Shown here piece after piece: positions 1-8,336 of a stretch of DNA of 41,187 bases. Under the pieces are notes generated by a model that did no database searches, had not been told where the DNA came from, and saw nothing but the letters and a program-made list of their open reading frames with translations. Location of the stretch: assembly GCA_030525525.1 (NCBI GenBank), contig JAUNEN010000019.1, positions 1 to 41,187 of the forward strand. Reading direction: 5' to 3'. The first letter of the stretch is position 1. Every line of letters begins with the position of its first letter. This DNA is from Erysipelotrichaceae bacterium. GTDB taxonomy: Bacteria; Bacillota_I; Bacilli_A; Erysipelotrichales; Erysipelotrichaceae. Made by a program: the position numbers and the translations under genes.

Positions 1-55
1 GGATCTAACCTCTTCGAGTAGCTGTAAACTACTCAACTGTTAGATCCTCTTTTTT
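1..55 (+). terminator. Rho-independent terminator of a gene left of the window
   Basis: A long stem is formed by GGATCTAAC (1-9) and GTTAGATCC (39-47), with an inner stem GAGTAG (16-21)/CTACTC (29-34), followed by a T-rich run at 50-55. On the plus strand this has the shape of an intrinsic terminator for a gene upstream of the window. It lies directly against the stop codon of the convergent glycosyltransferase gene, so it may serve both strands. Confidence 0.75.
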
Positions 56-960
56 CATGAACGGAAAGCTGAAAACAGATCAGCCATCCAGGAAACAGAA
101 CGGGGCATATATTCCTTTGTTTTCGAGAGCGCAAAAAGATCTTTCAAAGATTTACGGCTGATCGCATCTTCACGCATCTGTGCAACTTTGATATATTCCT
201 CAAGCCATGCCCTGTTTTCAATTCCTTCAAGATTATTCAGCAGTCTTTCTGCCAGAATACGGCGGTATCTGACTTCTTCAATCCTGCTGTTTCGTAAAAG
301 ATGATCTGCCTTTGTCATGTGATCTGCATAGCGCACATGTGTCACAAGCTTTTCATTCAGGATATATAAAGAACCTCTTAAAAGGGCAATATCCCAGAGC
401 ACTCTTTCAAGTTCATCTTCTTCTGTTCTGATTGAATTGAACAGGGAAATCATTTCCTTTTTAAATGCAAATGTGAAGCGCGGACGGATCGGTTCAAACG
501 TCAGTCCGTTCAGCTCCGCCTTTTCAATCCGCTCTTTCCCGTATTGCTTTGAAAGCAGTCTGCGGATTCTGTCTGCGTTTTTTTCATAGCGGACATCATA
601 ATCTGAAACAAGCAGACTGATCTCATCTCTTTCTTCAAGGACCGAAGCCATCGTTTCAATCTTCTCAGGCTTCCATTCATCATCCTGGTCGCATAAAAAG
701 ATCAGATCGCCTCTTGCCGTATTGATGCCGGCGGCGAAATTCTTCCGCGCCCCTTTGTTATCCGCATTTTCAATCAAAGTCCATTCGTAAAGATGATTTT
801 CATAAATAAAATTCTGAATGATCGCAACAGACTTGTCGGTTGAACAGTCATCAAAAATCAGAACTTCATCTGCTTTTCTCGTCTGATCACGAAGCGTTGT
901 CAGCTGCGTGAGAAGTTTGTTTTCGCCGTTGTATGTTGTCATGACAACTGAAATACTCAT
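55..960 (-). CDS. Glycosyltransferase family 2 protein
   Basis: A 301-residue cytoplasmic GT-A fold glycosyltransferase. The N-terminus SISVVMTTYNG is the typical GT2 nucleotide-sugar binding start, FDDCSTD follows near residue 37, and LCDQDDEW near residue 90 carries the DxD-like metal/nucleotide site. The C-terminal half is helical without obvious membrane spans, as in rhamnosyltransferase-like GT2 enzymes that build cell-wall or capsular polysaccharides. Donor and acceptor cannot be told from the sequence. Its ATG overlaps the stop of the upstream DUF1015 gene (ATGA overlap), so the two are probably co-transcribed and translationally coupled. The role in envelope polysaccharide synthesis is inferred from the family only. 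Confidence 0.85.
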   Translation of the reverse strand: MSISVVMTTYNGENKLLTQLTTLRDQTRKADEVLIFDDCSTDKSVAIIQNFIYENHLYEWTLIENADNKGARKNFAAGINTARGDLIFLCDQDDEWKPEKIETMASVLEERDEISLLVSDYDVRYEKNADRIRRLLSKQYGKERIEKAELNGLTFEPIRPRFTFAFKKEMISLFNSIRTEEDELERVLWDIALLRGSLYILNEKLVTHVRYADHMTKADHLLRNSRIEEVRYRRILAERLLNNLEGIENRAWLEEYIKVAQMREDAISRKSLKDLFALSKTKEYMPRSVSWMADLFSAFRS

Positions 961-2183
961 ATATCTTCTGTAATCCTTCTTGTTTCCAGATAATAACGTT
1001 TGTCATCCGATTCACCGATTGAGAATGTCTTTCTGACATAGACACCGTTTTTCTCAATCGTTGAAAAGAATGCACTGTTTTCCAGCGGCGGCAGCTCAAA
1101 CCCGATCGTATTTTCACGGTTGGAAAGTGCGATCAGATTTTCGCGGTCATGGATGTAGTCAATCTCACCTGAAAAGTGCGTGAGATATCTGTCCAGAAAT
1201 TTCTGGACTGTCCCTGCCGCATAGCCGCTGTCGGAGATATCAATTTTAACGGTCCCTTTTCCGTCTTTGCAGTACCAGCCGATCTCAACGCCGTTTTCAT
1301 CAGCGAGTTCCTCTTTCAGCTGTGACAGAACATTTTCAGGATCTGTTTCGTAAAGAATTCTGTGAATAGGTTCGAAAACCTGAATCGGGTCATGGATGTT
1401 TTCCAGCTCCACTGACATGTAGCGCTCAGGTCTTTCAGAATAGTCCGTTTCCGGATGTTCTTTTTTCAGTTCTTCGTAAACTTCCTTTGCCGAGGCAATT
1501 GAATGATTCCCATCCCCTGCCGCAAAGAGAAGTGAGCTGTCTTTTTTGGTTTCGTAATAACGGTCGAGTCTCTCGTTGAATGCTTTCGCATCGTTTCCCG
1601 ATACAAGCCATCCTCTGATATGACCGCCGCTGCCATAGAGATCCAGATCATATAAAAGAGGAAGCTCTGAAGGATCAAACGACTCAATCAGCTGTTTTTC
1701 GGCATCATCGCATAAAAGAATCACATGCGAAAGCTCCATCGGTGCACCCTTGCGGATCGCAATTCTCGAAGGCAGTCTTTCAGTGACAGTTTTCTCTGTC
1801 GCTCTGATCGGCAGATCGGTATAATCCGCATAGTCATAGGCTTCCAGATCAATGCAGCCGAGGATGCCCTTACGGATTCTGCCGTCCTGAAGCGTTCTTT
1901 CAATATAGATATAGGAATCCGGATATTCATTGAAAAGGGAAGAATTCAGATACTTCCGCATCTGATCATGAATCTTTTCAATTTCATGAAGATCAGTGTT
2001 TCCGAGATATACTTCCGGGAAAACACAATGCAGTGAAGACGGATCGTCCTTGACGGTTTCCTTCACAGCCTGCCAGTATTCCGGCTGGGAAGTATATTGA
2101 TCAACGGCGATGACGGGCCAATGAGTCAGTTCATTTTCATTTGGAATCAGGAAGTTCCCTTCCCGGAATATTCTTTCTTTCAT
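957..2183 (-). CDS. DUF1015 family protein
   Basis: A 408-residue protein matching the DUF1015 family in length and motifs. Near residue 218 it has AAGDGNHSIASAKE, the hallmark of the family, and the N-terminal region has HWPVIAVDQYTSQP. DUF1015 proteins are widespread and cytoplasmic, and no reaction is firmly established for them. They are often found near metabolic or kinase genes. No signal peptide or membrane segment is visible. The gene starts at an ATG preceded by a weak GAGAG-type ribosome binding site and overlaps the downstream GT2 gene by four bases. A promoter-like TTGCAC-16-TATACT lies upstream (2225-2252). The family assignment is confident; the function is unknown. Confidence 0.85.
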   Translation of the reverse strand: MKERIFREGNFLIPNENELTHWPVIAVDQYTSQPEYWQAVKETVKDDPSSLHCVFPEVYLGNTDLHEIEKIHDQMRKYLNSSLFNEYPDSYIYIERTLQDGRIRKGILGCIDLEAYDYADYTDLPIRATEKTVTERLPSRIAIRKGAPMELSHVILLCDDAEKQLIESFDPSELPLLYDLDLYGSGGHIRGWLVSGNDAKAFNERLDRYYETKKDSSLLFAAGDGNHSIASAKEVYEELKKEHPETDYSERPERYMSVELENIHDPIQVFEPIHRILYETDPENVLSQLKEELADENGVEIGWYCKDGKGTVKIDISDSGYAAGTVQKFLDRYLTHFSGEIDYIHDRENLIALSNRENTIGFELPPLENSAFFSTIEKNGVYVRKTFSIGESDDKRYYLETRRITEDI

Positions 2184-2545
2184 AGTTTTCTCTCATTTGA
2201 CAGATTTTCTCTGTCAGCTATGACAGTATATCCTATCATCCGCTCAGTGCAACATGACAATTCCCAATCTTCACATTCATTTCACATAACAGCAGACACA
2301 AATCATGCATGATGTATATTTCCTCAGACTGAATCAGAATTTTAAGGATCTCTTTTTTCCGATCCGCAGCCGACTGTTGAACTGATCGCATTTCTGCTCT
2401 GCACGTATGCAGACAACACATTGCTGTTCCATACATCATCATTTGTGATATGATCATTTCATACATTGTGAATCTGAGAGTCCGATGCGCATGACGCATT
2501 TTAAAAACGTCCGTCAGTTCACGAATGTATTTGGAGGATTTGTTC
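2184..2545. promoter_or_regulatory. Divergent intergenic control region
   Basis: This 362-base gap separates the DUF1015 gene (minus) and the choline cassette (plus). On the minus strand, a -35 TTGCAC (2247-2252) and -10 TATACT (2225-2230) are 16 bases apart. The leader between them and the gene carries three copies of TGACAG/CTGTCA (2198-2203, 2211-2216, 2221-2226), two of them as an inverted repeat. On the plus strand an extended -10, TGATATGAT (2446-2454), has only a weak -35 (TTCCAT), and the cassette's GGAGG site is at 2533-2537. No convincing small gene is seen in the gap. Confidence 0.45.
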
Positions 2546-4312
2546 ATGAACAAGCAAACAGCCGATATATTAAAACTTCTGAAGAATTCTTCAGAACGCA
2601 ATCAGCGGAAGCTGGCCGATGCATCAGGCTATTCGCTGGGTGCCGTCAACAAAGCTGTCAAAGACCTCATGGAGGCCGGTTATATCGATTCAAAATTCAG
2701 ACTGAGTTCAAAAGCGGAAGAACTCTTTCAGAAGAATTCTCCCCGCAACGCAATTATCCTTGCGGCCGGATTCGGCATGCGTATGGTTCCGATCAATCAA
2801 TCCACACCGAAACCTTTTCTGGAGGTCAGAGGTGAACGGCTGATTGAAAGACTGATCCGTCAGCTTCATGAAGCAGGGATTGAAAAGATTACGGTTGTTG
2901 CGGGATTTATGAAAGAAGACTTTGAGTATCTGATCGATGATTTCAATGTTGATCTGATCATCAACGAAGAATACGCATCCAGAAACAATCTGCACTCTCT
3001 CTGTCTTGCCAAAAAAGCGATTCATAACACCTATATCATTCCTTCCGACCTCTGGTGTGCGGAAAATCCCTTCCGCAGGGATGAACTGTATTCCTGGTAT
3101 CTGGTCAGTGACGAAGATTATCCGAAAAGCGCTGTCCGCATCAGCAGAAAGTTTGAACTGGTTCCTTCCGATGCATCGCATATCGGAAAGAAGATGATCG
3201 GCATCTCCTATATCTGCTTGGATCAGTCGGAAAGGCTTGTGAAAAGACTTGCCGAAATGGACCGGAAGAAAGAATACGGGCAGGCATTCTGGGAGGAAGC
3301 ACTGTTTGATGAAGAACAGAGCGGCATCTATGCAAATATCGCTCCCGGCGATCAGGTCATTGAAATCAATACATACGAACAGCTGCGTGAAGTCGATTCG
3401 AATTCCAATCAGCTGAAATCCGATGCCATAGGCACAATCGCATCCGTATTCAATGTAAAACCGACAGATGTCAGAAATATTTCGGTTCTGAAAAAAGGAA
3501 TGACCAACCGTTCCTTCCTCTTTACGGTAAATGATCAGAAATACATCATGCGCATTCCCGGCGAAGGAACAGATCAATTGATCAACCGCAGAAATGAAGC
3601 TGCCGTCTATCAGGCAATCAGGAATCTCGGATTATGCGATGATCCTGTTTACATCAATCCGGACAACGGATACAAAATCACGGCTTATCTGGAAAATGTC
3701 AGAGTCTGCGATGCAGAAAACATCGATGATCTAAGCAAATGCATGAAAAAGCTGAAGAGCTTCCATCAGATGAAGCTTCAGGTACCTCATGTCTTCGATA
3801 TCTTCAGACAGATTGATTTCTATGAATCCTTATGGAACGGAAATCCTTCCGTCTACCGTGATTATGAAAGAACAAAGGCTAATGTATTCAGACTGAAGGA
3901 TTATGTGGATTCCGTTGAGAAGGAGTGGTGTCTGACGCATATTGATTCCGTTCCGGATAACTTCCTCTTCTATCAGGATGAAAGCGGAAACGAAGCACTT
4001 CAGTTAACAGACTGGGAATATGCGTCCATGCAGGATCCCCATGTCGATCTGGCCATGTTCATCATCTATTCCCTCTATAACAAAGAGGAGGCGGACAGAC
4101 TGATCGATATTTACTTTGAAAACCAATGCGATCGTGAAACACGCATTAAAATCTACTGCTACATCGCCATGTGCGGACTTCTCTGGTCCAACTGGTGTGA
4201 ATTCAAACGGCAGCTCGGTGTTGAGTTCGGCGAATACAGCCTGCGTCAGTACCGCTATGCCAAGGACTATTACAAATATGCTCAGCAGATGCTTGACGGA
4301 GAACAGAAATGA
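2546..4312 (+). CDS. Winged-helix / LicC-like nucleotidyltransferase / LicA-like choline kinase fusion
   Basis: A 588-residue three-part protein. Residues about 1-60 form a winged-helix DNA-binding-like domain (KLADASGYSLGAVNKAVKDL as recognition region). Residues 68-285 are a nucleotidyltransferase with AIILAAGFGMRMVPI, STPKPFLEV and an Asp in IPSDLW. Residues about 295-588 are an aminoglycoside/choline kinase-type phosphotransferase with THIDSVPDNF (catalytic Asp near 467, Asn near 472) and the metal-binding TDWEYA. The family prediction is phosphorylation of choline (or a similar amino alcohol) and CTP-dependent activation. The start is set at 2546 because GGAGG at 2533-2537 is eight bases upstream; an ATG at 2525 precedes that site. 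It overlaps the next gene by four bases. Substrate is inferred; ethanolamine is possible. Confidence 0.85.
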   Translation: MNKQTADILKLLKNSSERNQRKLADASGYSLGAVNKAVKDLMEAGYIDSKFRLSSKAEELFQKNSPRNAIILAAGFGMRMVPINQSTPKPFLEVRGERLIERLIRQLHEAGIEKITVVAGFMKEDFEYLIDDFNVDLIINEEYASRNNLHSLCLAKKAIHNTYIIPSDLWCAENPFRRDELYSWYLVSDEDYPKSAVRISRKFELVPSDASHIGKKMIGISYICLDQSERLVKRLAEMDRKKEYGQAFWEEALFDEEQSGIYANIAPGDQVIEINTYEQLREVDSNSNQLKSDAIGTIASVFNVKPTDVRNISVLKKGMTNRSFLFTVNDQKYIMRIPGEGTDQLINRRNEAAVYQAIRNLGLCDDPVYINPDNGYKITAYLENVRVCDAENIDDLSKCMKKLKSFHQMKLQVPHVFDIFRQIDFYESLWNGNPSVYRDYERTKANVFRLKDYVDSVEKEWCLTHIDSVPDNFLFYQDESGNEALQLTDWEYASMQDPHVDLAMFIIYSLYNKEEADRLIDIYFENQCDRETRIKIYCYIAMCGLLWSNWCEFKRQLGVEFGEYSLRQYRYAKDYYKYAQQMLDGEQK

Positions 4313-5040
4313 GCGAAACCATCCACCATATCAGACGTGCCATCATCATGGCAGCCGGCAAGGGCGAACGAATGAGACCGGCAACCCTGAATACACCGAA
4401 ACCTTTAATCTCAGTCAGAGGAACACCGATGATTGAATCCGTGATCAATGCCCTTCATCTCAACGGAATCAATGAGATTCATGTCGTCACCGGCTATCTC
4501 AAAGAACAGTTCGCATATCTTCCTGAAAAATATCCCGGACTGACACTGATTGAGAATCCGTATTATGACACCTGCAACAACATCTCTTCTTTATATATGG
4601 CAAAGGATTATCTGTCTGAGTGCATCATACTCGACGGTGATCAGATCATCTACAATCCGGCAATCCTTTCTGCTGATTTCACCCTTTCCGGATACAGCTG
4701 CGTCTATACAGAAGGGCACACGGACGAATGGCTGATGAAAACCGAAAACGGAATTGTCACCTCATGTTCAAGAACCGGCGGTTCGCACGGCTGGCAGCTC
4801 TATTCGGTTTCCAGATGGACGGAAGAAGACGGAGAGAAGCTGAAGAATCATCTGATTGAAGAGTTTGATCATAAACAGAACAGACAGATCTACTGGGATG
4901 ATGTCGCAATGTTCTGCCATCCTGAAGATTACAGACTCGGCATCTATCCGATGTCAAAAGAAGACATCATTGAAATTGACAGCTTTGAAGAACTGGTTTG
5001 TATTGATGCAAGCTATGCAGAAAACAAGGAAGGTAAATGA
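4309..5040 (+). CDS. licC: LicC-like phosphocholine cytidylyltransferase
   Basis: A 243-residue stand-alone nucleotidyltransferase. AIIMAAGKGERMRPAT and TPKPLISV near the N-terminus are the CTP-binding signature. NPYYDTCNNISSLYMA near residue 84 and ILDGDQIIY near residue 105 match the LicC subfamily, in which the Asp coordinates metal. It would convert phosphocholine plus CTP to CDP-choline for decorating teichoic acid or polysaccharide. It sits in the cytoplasm between the kinase fusion and the transporter, with ATGA overlaps on both sides, so the three genes are one translationally coupled operon. It is a second such domain in the cassette, so the two may differ in substrate. The LicC-like assignment is strong; the exact substrate is inferred. 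Confidence 0.8.
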   Translation: MSETIHHIRRAIIMAAGKGERMRPATLNTPKPLISVRGTPMIESVINALHLNGINEIHVVTGYLKEQFAYLPEKYPGLTLIENPYYDTCNNISSLYMAKDYLSECIILDGDQIIYNPAILSADFTLSGYSCVYTEGHTDEWLMKTENGIVTSCSRTGGSHGWQLYSVSRWTEEDGEKLKNHLIEEFDHKQNRQIYWDDVAMFCHPEDYRLGIYPMSKEDIIEIDSFEELVCIDASYAENKEGK

Positions 5041-6572
5041 ATATGAACAAACTGAATAAAGGAAGAATCGACTGGATGATCACATTAGTCCCGTTCATTC
5101 TGATTCTCGGACTTTCACTTCTGTTATTTCTCTATCCCGAATCTTCCAACAGCATCATCTCAAAGGTACGTTTCTTCTTTGGTGATACACTCGGTATCTA
5201 CTACATCATTCTCGGAATCGGGATACTGCTGATATCGATTTATCTCTGCTTCTCGAAATACGGAGATATTGTTCTCGGTCAGCAGGATGAAAAACCGAAA
5301 TACTCCTTCTTTGCATGGGGATCGATGATGTTCACATGCGGTCTTGCGGCTGATATTCTGTTCTATTCATTTGCCGAGTGGGTCATGTATGCGGCAAATC
5401 CCCATATTGCGGAAATGGGCTCCGTCATGGAGTGGGCAGGTGTATTCCCGCTGTTCCACTGGAGCTTTATCCCCTGGGCATTCTATCTTGTACTGGCTGT
5501 CGCATTCGGATTTATGCTGCATGTGAGAAAGAGAAACAGACAGAGATATTCCGAAGCCTGCCGCCCGGTGATTCATAAACATGCGGACGGTCTTGCCGGC
5601 AGAGTCATTGATCTTTTCGCTCTGTTTGCCCTGCTTGCCGGAACCGCCACAACATTCAGTGTCGCAACCCCGCTGATGGCCAGCATCATTGTGAAGCTCT
5701 TCCACATTCAGATCAGCAGAACCGCAGTCACGATTGTCATTCTTCTGATCACATGTGCAGTCTATACATATGCCTGCCTTCATGGCTTCAAAGGCATCGG
5801 CTTTCTGGCCAAGCTTTGTATCTATCTCTTCTTCGGGCTCCTTGCCTTTGTGCTTGTCTTCTGCGGCCAGGGTCGCTTCACGATTGAATACGGCATTCAG
5901 TCGCTCGGCAAAATGTTCCAGAACTTCATTGAACTTTCGACTTATACGGATCCGGGCAGAACGAATCACTTTCCGCAGGACTGGACGATTTACTATTGGG
6001 CATACTGGATGGTCTGGTGCATCGCAGCACCGTTCTTCATCGGCAATATTTCCAGAGGCAGAACCATCCGTCAGACCATTCTCGGCGGTTATGTATTCGG
6101 TGTCGGTTCAACCATCATCAGTTTCATCGTTCTGGGAAATTATTCGCTTTCGCTGCAGAACAGCGGTGCATATGATTTCATTGCACAATATGCCGCAAGC
6201 GGAGATCTTTACGAACTGATCATGAACATTGTGGACACAATGCCCTTTGCGCCGTTTATCCTCATACTGACGCTTGTCTGCATGATCGCATTCTATGCGA
6301 CATCATTTGACTCGATTGCCTATACGGCAGCCTGCTACAGCTACAAGCATCTTGAGGAAAACGAGAAACCGCATATGATGATCACGCTGTTATGGTGCCT
6401 GTTATTAATTGTTCTGCCGATCGCGCTTGTCTTCTCGGAAAGCTCGATGAACAATATTCAGTCGGTCAGTATCATCTCGGCATTCCCGATCGGACTGATC
6501 ATGATTCTGATGGTCGCAAGCTTCCTGAAGGACGCATCCCTGTTTATCAAAGAAAAAAAGAATGAATCATAA
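5037..6572 (+). CDS. BCCT family choline/betaine/carnitine transporter
   Basis: A 511-residue polytopic membrane protein of the betaine/choline/carnitine transporter family, with about 12 hydrophobic spans and family-typical length. The conserved segment around TM8-9 is clear: DWTIYYWAYWMVWCIAAPFF followed by GNISRGRTIRQ, near residues 315-350. It lies at the end of the kinase/cytidylyltransferase cassette, so choline uptake to feed phosphocholine formation is the natural inference. The start is ambiguous: ATG at 5037 overlaps the licC stop, while ATG at 5043 is better spaced (nine bases) from AGGAAGG at 5027-5033. An intrinsic terminator follows at 6577. Betaine or carnitine transport cannot be excluded. 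Confidence 0.88.
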   Translation: MNMNKLNKGRIDWMITLVPFILILGLSLLLFLYPESSNSIISKVRFFFGDTLGIYYIILGIGILLISIYLCFSKYGDIVLGQQDEKPKYSFFAWGSMMFTCGLAADILFYSFAEWVMYAANPHIAEMGSVMEWAGVFPLFHWSFIPWAFYLVLAVAFGFMLHVRKRNRQRYSEACRPVIHKHADGLAGRVIDLFALFALLAGTATTFSVATPLMASIIVKLFHIQISRTAVTIVILLITCAVYTYACLHGFKGIGFLAKLCIYLFFGLLAFVLVFCGQGRFTIEYGIQSLGKMFQNFIELSTYTDPGRTNHFPQDWTIYYWAYWMVWCIAAPFFIGNISRGRTIRQTILGGYVFGVGSTIISFIVLGNYSLSLQNSGAYDFIAQYAASGDLYELIMNIVDTMPFAPFILILTLVCMIAFYATSFDSIAYTAACYSYKHLEENEKPHMMITLLWCLLLIVLPIALVFSESSMNNIQSVSIISAFPIGLIMILMVASFLKDASLFIKEKKNES

Positions 6573-6576
6573 CAAA

Positions 6577-6606
6577 GAAGCAAGCCGGTCGGCCTGCTTC
6601 ATTTTT
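6577..6606 (+). terminator. Terminator of the choline cassette
   Basis: The inverted repeat GAAGCAaGCC / GGCcTGCTTC (6577-6600) is followed by ATTTTTG, just after the transporter stop. It also lies just downstream of the convergent sigma factor gene. Confidence 0.8.
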
Positions 6607-6617
6607 GTATGTTTCAT

Positions 6618-7193
6618 TCATCGTCCGTAAACAGCATCACGGATTTTCCTGCGGACTCTTGTCCTGCGGCCGTCCCACGCCTTGTAGGACAGTCCGCGTT
6701 TTTCTGCACCTTCCTGATAAGGCTCATTCGTGATCCAGGCAGCTGCGGCATCGACTTCATCTTCACTCATCGAACCGAGTGCTTTCTTCAGCTGATCTGC
6801 CGCCATGCCGTAGTGCAGGATAAATTCCGGATCGTTCATCGGATCTTTCTGCGGAATGATTTCATACAGGGATTCTTCCTGACCCATGCTTTCGTCCAGA
6901 CTGATCATCTCTCTGAATCTGCCGTATTTGCGGCTGATCGAGCGGAGGATATTCCAGACTCTGCGCCTGGCAAGGATTGTGTAATATGTGGAAAAATGGG
7001 TCTGCTGATCATTCCGGTATGTATCAATCGCAGTCACAAGCACGGTGCTTGCTTCCTGGAAGATATCATCTTCATACTGATACATCGGCATGTAGCTGTG
7101 CACATCCGAACTGACAAAGCTTCCCAGAATTCCTTTGTAGTAGTTGTACATGAATTCGAAGGCATATCTGTCTTGCATATGATTCATATACAA
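6618..7193 (-). CDS. RNA polymerase sigma-70 family factor (SigH position)
   Basis: About 191 residues. YEDDIFQEASTVLVTAIDTY and ILARRRVWNILRSI resemble sigma-70 region 2, and the C-terminal RGLSYKAWDGRRTRVRRKIR resembles a region 4 helix-turn-helix. It follows cysS-mrnC-rlmB, where Bacillus encodes sigH (there after yacP, which is absent here). The start is unclear. The coordinate given uses TTG at 7191-7193, and ATG codons follow at 7187 and 7178. However, the frame stays open upstream to 7235 and encodes NIYELL just before the TTG, which looks like the usual N-terminus of this family. The AGGGAGGA site at 7224-7231 fits a start near 7210, where no standard start codon exists. The protein is real; its start is unsettled. 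Confidence 0.75.
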   Translation of the reverse strand: MYMNHMQDRYAFEFMYNYYKGILGSFVSSDVHSYMPMYQYEDDIFQEASTVLVTAIDTYRNDQQTHFSTYYTILARRRVWNILRSISRKYGRFREMISLDESMGQEESLYEIIPQKDPMNDPEFILHYGMAADQLKKALGSMSEDEVDAAAAWITNEPYQEGAEKRGLSYKAWDGRRTRVRRKIRDAVYGR

Positions 7194-7230
7194 AAGTTCA
7201 TAAATGTTGAGTGCAGCTGTCAGTCCTCCC

Positions 7231-7950
7231 TTATTTCACGGGATTTCTTCTGTCGTAAATGGAGTACATCAGAATGCCTGCGCTGACCGACGCATTCAGT
7301 GAAGAGATTTTTCCGACCATCGGCAGTGAAACGGTGTAGTCGCACTTTTCACTGAGAAGTCTGGAAATTCCCTTTCCTTCATTGCCGATAATCAGAACGG
7401 TATTGAAATCATAGTTCAATGTACGGTAGTCCTGACCGTCCATATCAGCTGCCACTGCCCAGTATCCCTTTTTCTTGAGGTCTTCCAGTGTTCTGGAAAG
7501 ATTGGTGACAGCAGCGCATTTGACAGTATCGATTGCGCCGGCGCTGACTTTCGCGACTGTCGGGGTCAGTCCTACGGCATGTGTTTTCTTGAAAATGACG
7601 CCGGTTGCACCGATTGCGTCTGCGGTTCTGAGCACCGCTCCGAGATTGTGAGGATCTTCAAGCTCATCCAGCATGATGATCAGGCCGTATTCTGAAGCGG
7701 GAACAGAATTGACCATCTCATCAACCGTATAGAGTCTGTAATCTTCAATCAGAGCCGCAATTCCCTGATGACGGTCAGTACCTGTCATCCTGGTCAGTGC
7801 TTTCCGGTCGGTTTTTTTCACAGAAATACCGTTCTTTTCGGCAAGCTGAACGATTTCTTTATCATCAGCCGCCAGACAGATCGAGCGGATTTTCGATCCG
7901 TCTCTCAGCATCTGTTTTACAACATTTTTCCCGTAGACATATTGTGCCAT
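7231..7950 (-). CDS. rlmB: 23S rRNA (guanosine-2'-O-)-methyltransferase RlmB
   Basis: A 239-residue SPOUT/TrmH-family methyltransferase that methylates G2251 (E. coli numbering) of 23S rRNA with S-adenosylmethionine. The short N-terminal substrate-binding domain starts MAQYVYGKNVVKQML. The trefoil-knot motifs are present: LDELEDPHNLGAVLRTADA, IIGNEGKGISRLL and LPMVGKISSLNASVSAG. The start is set at 7950 because the extra 22 residues of the longer frame (rich in Trp and Lys) are not family-like. A GGTGGTGG stretch precedes this ATG. It overlaps the 3' end of mrnC by 34 bases, as expected for a compact operon, and its stop lies within the candidate ribosome binding site of the sigma gene. Confidence 0.92.
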   Translation of the reverse strand: MAQYVYGKNVVKQMLRDGSKIRSICLAADDKEIVQLAEKNGISVKKTDRKALTRMTGTDRHQGIAALIEDYRLYTVDEMVNSVPASEYGLIIMLDELEDPHNLGAVLRTADAIGATGVIFKKTHAVGLTPTVAKVSAGAIDTVKCAAVTNLSRTLEDLKKKGYWAVAADMDGQDYRTLNYDFNTVLIIGNEGKGISRLLSEKCDYTVSLPMVGKISSLNASVSAGILMYSIYDRRNPVK

Positions 7951-8336
7951 AAACCACCACCAAGTTTTTTCTCTGTTTCTTCCCAGATTTTCTGTATTCT
8001 TTCCTCTTTTCCACACAGGCGCAGAGCACCGATCACCGCTTCAAAGCCGGTCGACATGCGGTAGGTCTGCACATCCGTATTTTTCGGCACGGCACCGCCG
8101 TTCGCATTTCTGCCGCGCCTGTAGATTTCTTCCTCTTCCTCTGTGAAGAAGCCTTCTTCATGAAGCTCTTCATAGATTTTTGCCTGTGCTTTGGCGGAAA
8201 CATAGGAAATGGTCAGCTTCTGAAGGGTGCTGCCTTTACCCTGACCGCTTCTGATCAAAGCTTCGCGGACATAGAGCGACCAGACCGCATCGCCAAGATA
8301 CGCTAATGTTCTGCCGGAACATTCGTTCGGGCTCAT
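7917..8336 (-). CDS. mrnC: Mini-ribonuclease III MrnC
   Basis: A 139-residue RNase III catalytic domain without a double-stranded RNA binding domain, the hallmark of Mini-III, which matures 23S rRNA ends in Firmicutes. RTLAYLGDAVWSLYVRE near residue 10 holds the catalytic Asp and the dimer helix. KAQAKIYEEL and EEEEEIYRRGRNA carry further conserved acidic positions. The start is the ATG at 8336, overlapping the cysS stop (TGATG), rather than the TTG one codon upstream. It is the second structural gene of the T-box-controlled cysS operon, the same order as in Bacillus. Confidence 0.92.
   Translation of the reverse strand: MSPNECSGRTLAYLGDAVWSLYVREALIRSGQGKGSTLQKLTISYVSAKAQAKIYEELHEEGFFTEEEEEIYRRGRNANGGAVPKNTDVQTYRMSTGFEAVIGALRLCGKEERIQKIWEETEKKLGGGLWHNMSTGKML

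Noticed and set aside
1-55. A tRNA or small structured RNA at the left edge
   Set aside because: The fold is a simple two-part stem followed by T bases, with no cloverleaf or CCA end; it is best explained as a terminator.
2236-2601. A 121-codon minus-strand frame in the divergent region at 2184-2545
   Set aside because: No ribosome binding site, odd Met/Cys-rich composition, and it overlaps the start of the choline kinase fusion.
2708-3577. A 289-codon open frame antisense to the choline kinase fusion
   Set aside because: It mirrors the real gene in another frame, has no ribosome binding site and shows Cys/Phe/Ile-rich composition unlike a protein family.
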